The notes: generated from the letters alone by a model not told the origin. A stretch of 64,000 nucleotides of DNA from Streptomyces sp. NBC_00358 (GCF_036099295.1 NZ_CP107976.1:7936001-8000000); one strand, 5' to 3'; counted from the first letter of the stretch, positions 8,443 through 16,880 are shown. Numbers and translations are program-made.

Positions 8443-9553
8443 CGGAGCTCGCCTCCTTGTCCGGGGTCTCCAGCCGCCGGTAGAGGTAGTAGGCGGCGCA
8501 CGCGCCCTCGCTGGAGACCATCGTCGCGCCCAGCGGATTGCGCGGGGTGCACTCCTTGCCGAACGCGGCGCACTCGTGCGGCTTGATGAGGCCCTGGAGC
8601 ACCTCGCCGCTGCGGCAGACGGTCGATTCCTCGGTCTGGATGCCGGTCACCGAGAAGCGGTACTCGGCGTCGTACTCGCGGTACTTGGGGGACAGCCGCC
8701 AGCCGCTCTGCGGAATCATGCCGATCCCGCGCCAGGCCCGGTCGGTCACCTCGAAGACGTCGGAGAGCATGGCGCGGGCCGCCGGGCTCCCCTCGGCCTG
8801 CACCGCGCGCGGGTAGGCGTTCTCCACGGTGTGCTGTCCCGCCTCCAGTTGGCGTACCGCGCGGCGGATGCCCTCCAGGATGTCGAGCGGTTCGAAACCG
8901 GTCACCACGATCGGCACCCGGTGGCGCTCGGCCAGTTCGGGGTACTCGCCCATGCCCATCACGGTGCAGACGTGCCCGGCGGCGAGGAACGCCTGCACCC
9001 GGCAGTCGGGCGAGTTCATGATCGCGTCGATGGCCGGGGGCACCTTGACGTGCGAGACCAGCAGGCTGAAGTTGGCGATGCCCAGCTTCTTGGCCTGATA
9101 GACGGTCATCGCGTTGGGCGGCGCCGTGGTCTCGAAGCCGATGCCGAAGAACACGACCTGCCGGTCGGGGTTCTCCTGCGCGATCTTCAGCGCGTCCAGC
9201 GGCGAGTAGACGACGCGTACGTCCGCGCCCTCGCTCTTGACCTTGAACAGGTCGCGTCCGCTGCCGGGCACCCGCAGCATGTCGCCGAAGGAGCAGAAGA
9301 TCACGTCCGGGCGGGAGGCGATCTCCAGCGCCTTGTCGATGATCTCCAGCGGGGTCACACAGACCGGGCAGCCCGGCCCGTGGATCAACTCGATCTCCTC
9401 GGGGAGGAGTTGGTCGATGCCGTGGCGGATGATCGAGTGCGTCTGTCCGCCGCAGACCTCCATGATGGACCAGGGCCGGGTGGTGACCGCCCTGATGTCG
9501 TCGAAGAGCCGCTTGGCGAGGACCGGATCGCTGAACTCGTCCAGGTACTTCAT
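8435..9553 (-). CDS. hypD: Hydrogenase maturation protein HypD
   Basis: A 372-aa iron-sulfur scaffold on which the Fe(CN)2CO unit is built together with HypC. Visible signatures are EVCGGQTHSIIRHGI, GPGCPVCVTPLE, the FFGIGFETTAP stretch and a C-terminal cysteine set (CRSGEVLQGLIKPHEC, then FGKECTPRNPLGATMVSSEG). The last set matches the [4Fe-4S] ligands and the conserved C-terminal region of the family. Its ATG overlaps the hypC stop by 4 bp. Length is normal for the family. Confidence 0.97.
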   Translation of the reverse strand: MKYLDEFSDPVLAKRLFDDIRAVTTRPWSIMEVCGGQTHSIIRHGIDQLLPEEIELIHGPGCPVCVTPLEIIDKALEIASRPDVIFCSFGDMLRVPGSGRDLFKVKSEGADVRVVYSPLDALKIAQENPDRQVVFFGIGFETTAPPNAMTVYQAKKLGIANFSLLVSHVKVPPAIDAIMNSPDCRVQAFLAAGHVCTVMGMGEYPELAERHRVPIVVTGFEPLDILEGIRRAVRQLEAGQHTVENAYPRAVQAEGSPAARAMLSDVFEVTDRAWRGIGMIPQSGWRLSPKYREYDAEYRFSVTGIQTEESTVCRSGEVLQGLIKPHECAAFGKECTPRNPLGATMVSSEGACAAYYLYRRLETPDKEASSVG

Positions 9554-9888
9554 GACCGCGCCTCCTTCTCGGCGCCCTCCAGGGGCGGGAGTCCGGTTCC
9601 GGCGGGGCGTTCGGCGCCGGCGTCCCGGGCGGCCTTGCCCCAGGCGTCGCCGAACTCCTCCTCCAGCACTCCGAGGTTCTCGAAGAGCTCCAGGGTCTGC
9701 TTCGCCGACTCCTCGTCCAGCCGCTGCAACGCGAATCCCACATGGACGATGGCGTAGTCACCGACCTTCATGTCCGGCACGTACTCCAGACACACGTCCT
9801 TGACGACGCCGCCGAAGTCCACCTTGGCCATCCGCGTCGCGTCGCGTTCCTCGATCTCCAGCACTCGGCCGGGTACGGCCAGACACAT
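9550..9888 (-). CDS. hypC: Hydrogenase maturation chaperone HypC
   Basis: A 112-aa HypC/HupF-family protein starting MCLAVPGRVLEI, with the essential Cys2 that carries the iron-ligand unit and contacts the large-subunit precursor. Family motifs include VDFGGVVKDVCLEYVPD and VGDYAIVHVGFALQRLDEES. It is 20-30 residues longer than typical HypC because of an alanine/glycine/glutamate-rich tail. It lies 36 bp after hypF and overlaps hypD. The cluster has only one hypC copy, so it probably serves the hhy hydrogenase. Confidence 0.96.
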   Translation of the reverse strand: MCLAVPGRVLEIEERDATRMAKVDFGGVVKDVCLEYVPDMKVGDYAIVHVGFALQRLDEESAKQTLELFENLGVLEEEFGDAWGKAARDAGAERPAGTGLPPLEGAEKEARS

Positions 9889-9924
9889 GACTCGCTCCTG
9901 ACTCGCTCCAGCGCTCCTGTCGCG

Positions 9925-12285
9925 CTAGTCCCGTGCTCGGGCGGCGACGATCAGCTGCCCGAGGGCCAGACCGCCGTCGTTGGGGGGAACCCTGTGGTGC
10001 CTCAGTACGGTGAAGCCGTCGCGTTCCAGGACGGCGCCGCAGCCCTCGGTGAGCAGGGCGTTGCAGAACACCCCGCCGCTGAGGGCGACCGTGCGGATGC
10101 CGGTCCTGACTCGTGCCACCGTGCACACCTCCAGGACCAGATCGACCACGGCCCGATGGAACCGACGGGCCACCGGCCCGGCCGTGACACCGGCCCGGAC
10201 GTCCGCGACGGCGGCGGCCAGGACCGGCGCCGGATCGGCGATCAGCGGCACCTCGGGGTCCTGACGGACCGCTCTCAGCATGAACCGGTACGCGTCGTTC
10301 CGCTCGTCGTCGGCGAGCGGCCCAGCCAGGTCGCCCAGCGCCGCGTTCTCCAGCTCCATCGCCGCCTGCGCCTCGTACTCCACCCGGTGGCAGACTCCCG
10401 CGAGCGAGGACACCGCGTCGAAGAGGCGTCCCATGCTGGACGTGGGAACGCAGTTGAGCCCGCGTTCCAGCTGCCGTTCGAGCAGCCGCCGCTCCTCGGG
10501 GGTGGCGGCCGCGGCGCACGGCAGCTCGTCCCGCCAGGGCAGCCCCGCCGCCCGCAGATGCGACAGCGCCATCCGGTAGGGGTTGCGTACGGCCGCGTCG
10601 CCGCCCGGCAGCGGCACATAGCCCAGATGGGCGAACCGCCGGTATCCGTCGTAGTCGGCGAGCAGTACCTCGCCGCCCCACACGGCCCCGTCGTCGCCGT
10701 AACCGGTCCCGTCGAACGCGACCCCGATCACCGGGGCCGAACCGTCGAGACCGTGCTCGGCCATCGCCGAGGCGACATGGGCGTGATGGTGCTGCACCTG
10801 GCGCAGCGTCAGGCCGCGCTCCTCGGCGGCGCGCCGCGCCCACTGGGTGGCGCGATAGCCGGGATGCCGGTCGGCGACCAGCAGGCGCGGCGCGACGGCG
10901 GTGAGGTCCGTCAGATGGCCGGTGGCCCGCTCGAAGGCGGTCAGGGTGGCCAGGTCGTCCATGTCCCCGACGTGCGCGGACAGCCAGGCGTAACGGCCGT
11001 CCCCGGCGCAGAAGGTGTTCTTCAGGTCCCCTCCCACCGCCAGCGCCGGGACCACGGGCACGGGCAGCGCGATGGGGAAGGGGGCGTAGCCGCGCGAGCG
11101 GCGCACCGGAAGCTCGGCTCCCGCGCAGACCCGGACCACCGAGTCGTCGCAGGGCACGTGGATGGGCCGGTCGTGCGCGAGCCAGGCGTCGGCCAGTCCC
11201 GCCAGCCGGGTGAGCGCCTCGTCGTCGTCGGTGACGATGGGCTCGCCCGAGCGGTTTCCGCTGGTCATGACGAGGACGTCCGGACCCGGCGGATCACCGG
11301 GCAGCCCGAGCAGCAGCCGGTGCACCGGGGTGTAGGGGAGCATGAAGCCGAGGTCGGGGCTGCCGGGCGCGACTCCCGCCGCGATCTCGCCACCGGCGCC
11401 CGCCCGCCGCCGCAGCAGGACCACCGGCTTGCGCGGCCCGAGCAGCAACTCCCGCTCCAGCGAGCCGACATGGGCCAGCCGCCGGACGGTCTCCAGCGAG
11501 CCTGCCAGCACCGCGAAGGGTTTGCCGCCGCGGTTCTTGCGTTTGCGCAGGGTGCGGACGGCGGCGGGATCGCCCGCGTCGCACGCCAGGTGGTAGCCGC
11601 CGATCCCCTTGACCGCCACCACGGCGCCCTCGGCCAGCAGCCGACGGGCCTCGGCGAGCGCCTGTCCGTCGCGCAGCTCGCCCGGATCGTCCGGCCCGGT
11701 GCGCAGGGTGAGCCGGGGGCCGCAGGCGGGGCAGGCGATCGGCTGGGCGTGGAAGCGCCGGTCGGCCGGGTCCGCGTACTCACGGGCGCAGTCCGCGCAC
11801 ATCGGGAAGCCCGCCATGGTGGTGCTGTCCCGGTCGTACGGCAGCGAGGTCACGATGGTGAACCGCGGACCGCAGTGCGTGCAGGTGATGAAGGGGTGCC
11901 GGTACCGCCGGTCGGCGGGGTCCGCGAGTTCGCTCAGACAGGCGTCGCACGTCGCGGTGTCCGGGGAGACCAGCGTGCGGCCCGGCCCGCCGGAGGAGGG
12001 GCGGATGGTGAACACCGAGCCGTCGTTCTCCAGCGGTACGGCACGGTGCTCGACCGACTCGACGACCGCGAGCGGCGGCGGGCGGGTCCCGATCCGCGCG
12101 CAGAACGCGGCCACGTCGGCGGCCGGGCCCTCCACCTCGGCCTCGACGCCCCGCGCGTTGTTGGTGACCCAGCCGGTCAGCCCGAGTTCCTCCGCGAGGG
12201 TGTACACGAAGGGCCGGAAACCCACTCCCTGGACGACGCCCGTGACGGTGACGTGCCTGCGCTCGCGGCCCGGCGCCGGTGTCAC
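9925..12285 (-). CDS. hypF: Carbamoyltransferase HypF
   Basis: A 786-aa multidomain enzyme that makes the thiocarboxamide on HypE from carbamoyl phosphate. Domains in order are an acylphosphatase-like domain (VTGVVQGVGFRPFVYTLAEE), two zinc-finger units (CDACLSELADP then CTHCGPRFT; CADCAREY then CPACGPRL) and a YrdC-like domain (VAVKGIGGYHLACDAGD). Last comes a Kae1-like domain with VQHHHAHVASAMAEHG and ALSGGVFCNALLTEG. The GTG at 12285 overlaps the hypB stop (GTGA) and directly precedes the acylphosphatase domain. The longer in-frame extension is antisense shadow over hypB. It lies between hypB and hypC. Confidence 0.96.
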   Translation of the reverse strand: MTPAPGRERRHVTVTGVVQGVGFRPFVYTLAEELGLTGWVTNNARGVEAEVEGPAADVAAFCARIGTRPPPLAVVESVEHRAVPLENDGSVFTIRPSSGGPGRTLVSPDTATCDACLSELADPADRRYRHPFITCTHCGPRFTIVTSLPYDRDSTTMAGFPMCADCAREYADPADRRFHAQPIACPACGPRLTLRTGPDDPGELRDGQALAEARRLLAEGAVVAVKGIGGYHLACDAGDPAAVRTLRKRKNRGGKPFAVLAGSLETVRRLAHVGSLERELLLGPRKPVVLLRRRAGAGGEIAAGVAPGSPDLGFMLPYTPVHRLLLGLPGDPPGPDVLVMTSGNRSGEPIVTDDDEALTRLAGLADAWLAHDRPIHVPCDDSVVRVCAGAELPVRRSRGYAPFPIALPVPVVPALAVGGDLKNTFCAGDGRYAWLSAHVGDMDDLATLTAFERATGHLTDLTAVAPRLLVADRHPGYRATQWARRAAEERGLTLRQVQHHHAHVASAMAEHGLDGSAPVIGVAFDGTGYGDDGAVWGGEVLLADYDGYRRFAHLGYVPLPGGDAAVRNPYRMALSHLRAAGLPWRDELPCAAAATPEERRLLERQLERGLNCVPTSSMGRLFDAVSSLAGVCHRVEYEAQAAMELENAALGDLAGPLADDERNDAYRFMLRAVRQDPEVPLIADPAPVLAAAVADVRAGVTAGPVARRFHRAVVDLVLEVCTVARVRTGIRTVALSGGVFCNALLTEGCGAVLERDGFTVLRHHRVPPNDGGLALGQLIVAARARD

Positions 12286-13175
12286 GGCGTGCGCCCCCGC
12301 ACCGGACTGCGCTCGGCCCCCGGCTCGTGCTCGTGCTCCCGCTCCAACGGGTGCCCGGCGGTGTGCACGTGTCCGTCCCCGTCGCTGTGCGCGGGCCCGT
12401 CGCCGTGCGCCTGTGCCTGGCCGTCCCCCCGCGGCTGTCCGTGTCCGTTCCCGTCGCCGGGTCCGTGGCTGTGCAGGTACCGCTCGTGCTGCCGGGCCAG
12501 GACGGGTACGTGCGTCTCGTCGCCGGCCGCGCAGCGCAGGACATGGGCCAGCAGAGCGTCGACACCCTGGCCGGTGCGGGCCGAGGTCTCCAGGACCGGC
12601 ACGCCGGGATTGACCTGCTGGACACCCCGCAGGAACGCCTCCCGGTCGAAGTCGACGGCGTCCGCGATGTCGGTCTTGGTGATCACGACCAGGTGCGCGA
12701 GCCCGAACGCGGCCGGGTACTTGACCGGTTTGTCCTCGCCCTCGGTCACCGACGCGAGCGCGACGCGCAGGGTCTCCCCGAGGTCGTAGGACGCGGGACA
12801 GACGAGATTGCCGACGTTCTCGACGAACAGCAGCCGGGTGCCCTCGGGCAGCCAGCCCTCCAGCCGCCGCTGGAGCATGCCCGCCTCCAGATGGCACAGC
12901 CCGTCGGTGAGGATCTGCTGCACCGGTGCGCCGGAGCGGGCCAGCCGGGTCGCGTCGTTCTCGGTCGCCAGGTCGGCGGTGACGGCGGCGGCCGGTGTAC
13001 CGCCCGCGACGGCGCGCCCCAGCAGTTGTTCGAGCAGGGCCGTCTTGCCGCTGCCCGGACTGGACAGCAGATTGACCGCCACCGTGCCGCGGTCACCCAG
13101 GTAGCCCCGCAGGGCCAGCGCGTTCTCGTCGTTCTTGGCGAGCACGGCCTGATGCAGGTCAACGGTGCGGCACAT
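12282..13175 (-). CDS. hypB: Nickel-inserting GTPase HypB with C-terminal His-rich tail
   Basis: A 297-aa SIMIBI-class GTPase that, with HypA, delivers nickel to the hydrogenase large subunit. G-domain motifs are VNLLSSPGSGKTALLEQLL (P-loop), FVENVGNLVCPASYDLGE and VITKTDIAD (guanine specificity); the metal-site Cys/His in DGLCHLEAGM are present. The usual N-terminal His-rich stretch is absent. Instead the last ~65 residues form a Gly/Asp/His-rich tail with about ten histidines in HGDG/GHGQ-like repeats, a likely nickel store. An AGGAGG ribosome site precedes ATG 13175. It overlaps hypA by 17 bp. Confidence 0.96.
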   Translation of the reverse strand: MCRTVDLHQAVLAKNDENALALRGYLGDRGTVAVNLLSSPGSGKTALLEQLLGRAVAGGTPAAAVTADLATENDATRLARSGAPVQQILTDGLCHLEAGMLQRRLEGWLPEGTRLLFVENVGNLVCPASYDLGETLRVALASVTEGEDKPVKYPAAFGLAHLVVITKTDIADAVDFDREAFLRGVQQVNPGVPVLETSARTGQGVDALLAHVLRCAAGDETHVPVLARQHERYLHSHGPGDGNGHGQPRGDGQAQAHGDGPAHSDGDGHVHTAGHPLEREHEHEPGAERSPVRGRTP

Positions 13176-13596
13176 GGCCCGCCTCCTCGTCGTGTACCGG
13201 CAGCCCGGACGGGGCGGCGCGTGGCCCGTCGTCCGGACCCTTCCCGTCCCGGGGCCCGTCGGTCAGGGTGACCCCGACGATCTCCAGTTCCCGGCCGCCG
13301 AGCAGGGTCAGCGTGGCCCCGCAGGCGGCGCACCACAGCACCGGAGGCATTCCGGTCGGCGCCTCACGGCCGCAGCCGTCGCAGCGGCCCCGCGCATCGA
13401 CAGTCTCGATCAGCAGGCGGGTCCCCGCCAGCGCGGTGCCCTCCGTCGCCAGGCCGAACGAGAAGTCCAGCGCCTCGGGCACCACCCCCGCGAGCTCGCC
13501 GATCCGCAGGGTCAGTGTCTCGACCCCGCGGCCCTGTGCCCGTACGGCTTCCTCGACCTGTTCGACGACCGCCACGGCGATGGACAGCTCATGCAC
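13159..13596 (-). CDS. hypA: Nickel metallochaperone HypA
   Basis: A 145-aa protein. The conserved MHELSIAVAVVEQVEE start, with its nickel-binding Met-His-Glu, fixes the GTG at 13596 rather than the GTG 9 bp upstream; GGGAGG sits 8 bases away. The zinc ribbon is visible as CDGCGREAPTG and WCAACGATLTLLGG (C-X2-C twice). About 30 residues beyond the zinc domain form an unusual polar tail (DGPRDGKGPDDGPR and onward) with several histidines near the end. It is the first gene of hypABFCDE and lies divergent from padR with 88 bp between. Confidence 0.95.
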   Translation of the reverse strand: MHELSIAVAVVEQVEEAVRAQGRGVETLTLRIGELAGVVPEALDFSFGLATEGTALAGTRLLIETVDARGRCDGCGREAPTGMPPVLWCAACGATLTLLGGRELEIVGVTLTDGPRDGKGPDDGPRAAPSGLPVHDEEAGHVPHR

Positions 13597-13684
13597 GGCC
13601 CGCACCTCCCGCCGCCGAGCCGCCGGGCCCCCGCGCGTCGCCGGGATGTGGGGCGCGCACGGGGCTGGTTACTCTGAGAACACG

Positions 13685-14125
13685 ATGACTGGGCATGAGG
13701 TCGAGCGACGCGCTCTGCTCACCCCGGTGCTGCTCCTGTTGCTGGCCGAACGCCAAGGTCATGGCTATGAGCTGGTGCAGCGCCTGGGCGCCTTCGGCTG
13801 CGGTGACGCCGACCAGGCCCATGTGTACCGGCTGCTGCGGGGCATGGAGAGCAGCGGTGAGGTCACCTCGCACTGGCACGCCTCGGAGAGCGGTCCCGCG
13901 CGCCGCGTCTACGCGATCACCCAGCAGGGCGCCATGAACCTCGCCCTGTGGTTCGTCCGCCTGGGCGAACTCCACGGCACCCTGCATCTCTTCCTGGAGC
14001 GGTATGTGCAGCTCGAGGACGTCGGCGGCCGCGCGGGCCGGCGCGAGGGCGCGGGGCCGGGCGCCGGCCCGCGCCCACCGGATCATGCGCGGCCGCCCGA
14101 TCACATGCGCCGCATGCGCAAGTAG
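13685..14125 (+). CDS. PadR-family transcriptional regulator
   Basis: A 146-aa protein with the PadR winged helix at about residues 8-80. The leading helix runs LTPVLLLLLAERQGHGYELV, and ADQAHVYRLLRGMESSGEV and the ARRVYAITQQGAM wing follow. After a helical dimerisation part the C-terminus is Gly/Pro/Arg-rich (two PPDH-type repeats). It is the only plus-strand gene inside the hydrogenase island, placed exactly between the hhy structural operon and the hyp operon and divergent from hypA. That position makes it the best local candidate for a hydrogenase-expression regulator. The ATG has no clear ribosome site; a TTACTCT box about 12 bp upstream could make the mRNA nearly leaderless. Confidence 0.88.
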   Translation: MTGHEVERRALLTPVLLLLLAERQGHGYELVQRLGAFGCGDADQAHVYRLLRGMESSGEVTSHWHASESGPARRVYAITQQGAMNLALWFVRLGELHGTLHLFLERYVQLEDVGGRAGRREGAGPGAGPRPPDHARPPDHMRRMRK

Positions 14126-14205
14126 CGGCGGATGTCCGACAGGTTCCTCGCGACTCCGTAGGCCACTACAAGGCCCGCGGCCAGGCCCACCCATTGCCAT
14201 TCCAT
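14101..14205 (-). CDS. DUF6893-type small membrane protein (34 aa) of the hydrogenase cluster
   Basis: A 34-residue open reading frame starting MEWQWVGLAAGLVVAYGVA, continuing with a basic amphipathic end (RNLSDIRRYLRMRRM). A GGAGG site lies 5 bases before the ATG. One membrane helix followed by a positively charged cytosolic tail is the obvious model. It follows the maturation protease in the hhy operon by about 40 bp. Its last 25 bp overlap the 3' end of the opposite-strand padR gene. I recall very short proteins of this kind annotated as DUF6893 in streptomycetes. A role as a membrane anchor or assembly factor for the hydrogenase is inference. Confidence 0.72.
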   Translation of the reverse strand: MEWQWVGLAAGLVVAYGVARNLSDIRRYLRMRRM

Positions 14206-14220
14206 CCTTGCCTCCATCGT

Positions 14221-14256
14221 GGTCAGCTCCTCGGTCAGTTCCTCGGTCAGCTCCTC
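14221..14256. repeat. Three-copy 12-bp tandem repeat at the end of the protease gene
   Basis: GGTCAGCTCCTC, GGTCAGTTCCTC and GGTCAGCTCCTC follow each other directly. The tract covers the protease stop codon and the start of the spacer to the small-protein gene. On the coding strand each unit contains GAGGAGCTGACC, i.e. a GAGGAG ribosome-site-like core. Confidence 0.7.
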
Positions 14257-14807
14257 TGGGGTACCGAGGCAGCGCGGCGTACCAGGTCGAGCACCAGGTC
14301 GGCGGCGGCGTCCACCGCACCGGCCACCGGGGGAGTCAGCCCCATCCCCTCGTCGGTGTCGCGGGGTTCGCAGCCGACGACGTACACCTCCTGGGGGAGG
14401 GTGCCGCCCGCGCCGGCGTGCAGATCGTGCAGCAGGGCCAGCACGGTGGCGGGGTCCATGGCGTGCGTGTCCAGCGGCCCCGGCTCGGGCCGTGCCGCGG
14501 GGGGTCCGGGCCCCACGTCGATCGTGTAGAGCGTGCCCGGCGGGCCTCCGCGGCTGACGATGTCCACCAGCACGAGGGCCTGATAGCCCTCCAGCAGCCG
14601 GTAGGCGAGGTGCACTCCGCGGATGCCGGTGTCCATCAGCTCGACGCCGGGCGGCAGTTCGGGTCCGCGGACCGCCAGTCGCCGTACGGTCTCCACCCCG
14701 AAGCCGTCGTCCTGGAGGAACACGTTGCCCACTCCGGCGACCAGGACGCGGGGTGTCTGCTCCCGGCCGGGAGCGCCGGACGGGGCGGTGCCATCAGGTC
14801 CGGTCAT
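14247..14807 (-). CDS. Hydrogenase maturation protease (HupD/HyaD family)
   Basis: A 186-aa nickel-dependent endopeptidase that removes the C-terminal peptide of the large subunit after metal insertion. Signatures are VAGVGNVFLQDDGFGVETVR, containing the conserved D-G-F-G and nearby Asp ligands, then ELMDTGIRGVHLAYRLLEGY and ALVLVDIVSRGG. The His ligand region is PLDTHAMDPATVLAL. Its expected target is HhyL, whose tail after DPCLPCGVH is 23 residues. The ATG at 14807 overlaps the upstream stop (ATGA), fixing the start. Confidence 0.92.
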   Translation of the reverse strand: MTGPDGTAPSGAPGREQTPRVLVAGVGNVFLQDDGFGVETVRRLAVRGPELPPGVELMDTGIRGVHLAYRLLEGYQALVLVDIVSRGGPPGTLYTIDVGPGPPAARPEPGPLDTHAMDPATVLALLHDLHAGAGGTLPQEVYVVGCEPRDTDEGMGLTPPVAGAVDAAADLVLDLVRRAASVPQRS

Positions 14808-16234
14808 GGCGCCTCCTCCTTGAGCGGGGCCACCTCGTCGGGCTTGAAGTAGAGGAAGCGGCCCTGGGCACGGCGTACGTCGGTGCCGGGATCGTCGTCC
14901 ACGACGACGGCGAGATGCGTCTCGCCGTCGAGGTCGCCCACCACGGCCTCGACCGTGGCGTGCCGGCCGAGGAGGAAGGCGTCCTGGGCGTCGGTCCGCC
15001 GGGCGCCGGGGGTGAGCAGGACCCTGCTGCCGGCCCGCACGGTCTCGCCGTCGATGACGACGGCGCCCGGCACCTCGGCGGCCTCGGCGTCCTGCGCCGG
15101 GTCCCACCAGGGGTGTCCGGGGCCCTCGGGGAGACTCGGCCCGGTGTCGGGGGCAGCGGGGAGCGGCTCGCCCGTGAGGTCCTCGCCGGTGATCTCACGG
15201 AGCCCCCGGATCGCCCCGTGCAGCCGCTCGCGGACCGCCTCCGGCATGTCGTCGACCAGGTCGATGACGGCGGCGGCGCGGGTGTCGGTGCCGCGTGCCT
15301 CGCGCTTCTCGCGTTCGGTGAGGGCGGCCGTGCGCAGCGAGAGGATCTCGTCGATCTCGGTGGCGTCGTAGAGGGGCCCCGGGCTCTCCTCGGCGACGGC
15401 GGGGTGGTCCTCCAGGATGATCGGCGAGGACAGCATGACGTCGTCCGTACCGGGCTCTCCCGCGAGTACGGGCCAGGTGAGGTCGTTCCGGCAGCTCGCG
15501 GCGGCCGGGCGGGCCCACTCGGGCGGGTCGGTCAGGGACAGGAACCGTCCGCCGGGGACGCCGAGCAGCAGATGGGTGCCGATCAGGCTGTGGGCGAGGG
15601 CGGTCTCGCGGTCGGTACCGGCGTGCTCCGGTGCGGTGGTGGTGTTGTGCACGCTCACCGTGAGCCGCAGCACCCGGTAGGGGCCCGGCAACTCCTCGAC
15701 GCGCGGGCGCAGTTCGCCGGTGAGTCGCCGCCTGCGCCGCACCAGGCGGCCCAGCGTCCGGCCCTCGGCGTCGGTGACCGGCTCGTATTCGACGGCGTCC
15801 GGCAGGTCGAACCGTACGGCGTGGGCGGCGAATTGATCACCCGTCAGTTCGGCGAACGTCTCATGGATCAGGACACGCTCCTCGTGCCCCTCGTCCCATG
15901 GCACCAACACCCGGTCGGGAAGGTCGAGTTCGGGGACCTCCGTGTAGCCCCCGTCGGGGTCGAGCCGTTCGACCGTGCGCCGCCGTACGTGCAGGAAGCG
16001 CAGTTCGGCGTGGAGCCGGTCGCCGTCGCGGGGTTCCAACAGGCACTCGGTGCGCTGCACGGAGTGCTCCCCGGTCGTGGCGGTCCAGGCGGGCGGCACC
16101 AGGACGCCGAACTGCCAGCGCAGTTGGTTCTTCGCGGCCGAGGCGCGGTAGGGGTAGAGGACGTATCCCTCGAACAGGACGGCGTCGGCCACCGCGCGGG
16201 CCTGCTCGAAACGGCTCTCCAGGGGATTGCTCAT
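14804..16234 (-). CDS. Conserved protein of group 1h hydrogenase clusters (476 aa), function unknown
   Basis: A 476-aa soluble protein with no signal peptide or membrane helix and no motif I can tie to a known activity. It is rich in charged residues. It has a beta-rich N-terminal half (VLFEGYVLYPYRASAAKNQ, then RWQFGVLVPPAWT) and a helical middle with basic and acidic runs (RRRRLTGELR; TEREKREARGTD). The C-terminal beta domain ends FLYFKPDEVAPLKEEAP. It is translated as part of hhyS-L-E-DUF5947-DUF6084, with a 1-bp gap upstream and a 4-bp overlap downstream. Homologues are known only as hypothetical proteins beside group 1h/5 hydrogenases. A role as assembly scaffold or electron-transfer partner is inference. 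Confidence 0.8.
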   Translation of the reverse strand: MSNPLESRFEQARAVADAVLFEGYVLYPYRASAAKNQLRWQFGVLVPPAWTATTGEHSVQRTECLLEPRDGDRLHAELRFLHVRRRTVERLDPDGGYTEVPELDLPDRVLVPWDEGHEERVLIHETFAELTGDQFAAHAVRFDLPDAVEYEPVTDAEGRTLGRLVRRRRRLTGELRPRVEELPGPYRVLRLTVSVHNTTTAPEHAGTDRETALAHSLIGTHLLLGVPGGRFLSLTDPPEWARPAAASCRNDLTWPVLAGEPGTDDVMLSSPIILEDHPAVAEESPGPLYDATEIDEILSLRTAALTEREKREARGTDTRAAAVIDLVDDMPEAVRERLHGAIRGLREITGEDLTGEPLPAAPDTGPSLPEGPGHPWWDPAQDAEAAEVPGAVVIDGETVRAGSRVLLTPGARRTDAQDAFLLGRHATVEAVVGDLDGETHLAVVVDDDPGTDVRRAQGRFLYFKPDEVAPLKEEAP

Positions 16235-16235
16235 C

Positions 16236-16880
16236 TCAGTCGGCCCCCTTCTTCGCGTCGGCGGTGGCGAGGAGTTCCTCGAAGACCCGCTCCCAGGACG
16301 GCAGCGCGCGCGAGGAGCGGTAGCGGCGCAGGGCGTCCAGCACGTCCAGCCGGACGCGCAGCCAGCCCGAGTTGGGGAAGTACTGCTCGATCATGTTCCG
16401 CCACACGTCCACCGGCATCCGGTACGCCGTCTCCTTGTGCCACGGCACCGGCTCGGCCCGGAAACCGTCCCGGCCGGTGAACACCGTGCCGGAGAAGAGC
16501 AGGAGCAGCGGGATCTCACCGCGGGACAGCGCCCGGAAGTACGAAGCGGACGCGACCTCGGTGTCGTAGGTGCAGGGCACCGGGAGGTCGACCTCCGTAG
16601 AGCCGGTGAACGCCGGTACGGTGATGGAGGCGTGGGTGAACTGCAACGGCTTGAGCGTGCTGCTCCAGCGGCTCGGCTCGCCGAACAGGTCGCCCAGCAT
16701 GCCGACCTCGTCCGGATCGTAGGACCGTCCGGCGGGCTCGATACGGATCTGGCAGCGCAGCGCGACGGCGTGCACGGGCTGGTGATCGGCCTCCTCGATG
16801 CGCAGCCCGAACAGCAGTGTCGGCCCGGCTCCGTAGGGCTCGGGGCGCACCCCGGTGCAGGTGAACTGGAGATCGGTCAC
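16236..16880 (-). CDS. DUF6084 family protein of the hydrogenase cluster
   Basis: A 214-aa protein starting at GTG 16880, which overlaps the upstream stop (GTGA). It begins DLQFTCTGVRPEPYGAGPTL and has the alternating pattern of a beta-sandwich (QPVHAVALRCQIRIEPAGR, then STEVDLPVPCTYDTEVAS). A stretch LPLLLLFSGTVF-like (IPLLLLFSGTVFTGRDGF) and a helical C-terminal part ending AKKGAD follow. I assign it to DUF6084 from the overall look and the operon position beside DUF5947, with no known biochemical role. Co-translation with hydrogenase genes suggests an assembly or membrane-association function, which is inference. Confidence 0.8.
   Translation of the reverse strand: MTDLQFTCTGVRPEPYGAGPTLLFGLRIEEADHQPVHAVALRCQIRIEPAGRSYDPDEVGMLGDLFGEPSRWSSTLKPLQFTHASITVPAFTGSTEVDLPVPCTYDTEVASASYFRALSRGEIPLLLLFSGTVFTGRDGFRAEPVPWHKETAYRMPVDVWRNMIEQYFPNSGWLRVRLDVLDALRRYRSSRALPSWERVFEELLATADAKKGAD

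Noticed and set aside
12285..12480. CRISPR-like or low-complexity DNA repeat at the hypB 3' end
   Set aside because: The repetition is at the protein level (His/Gly/Asp codons); unit lengths vary and there are no spacers.
9742..12789. A 1015-codon plus-strand open frame opposite hypC, hypF and hypB
   Set aside because: It is an antisense shadow; the minus-strand Hyp proteins have all expected catalytic motifs.
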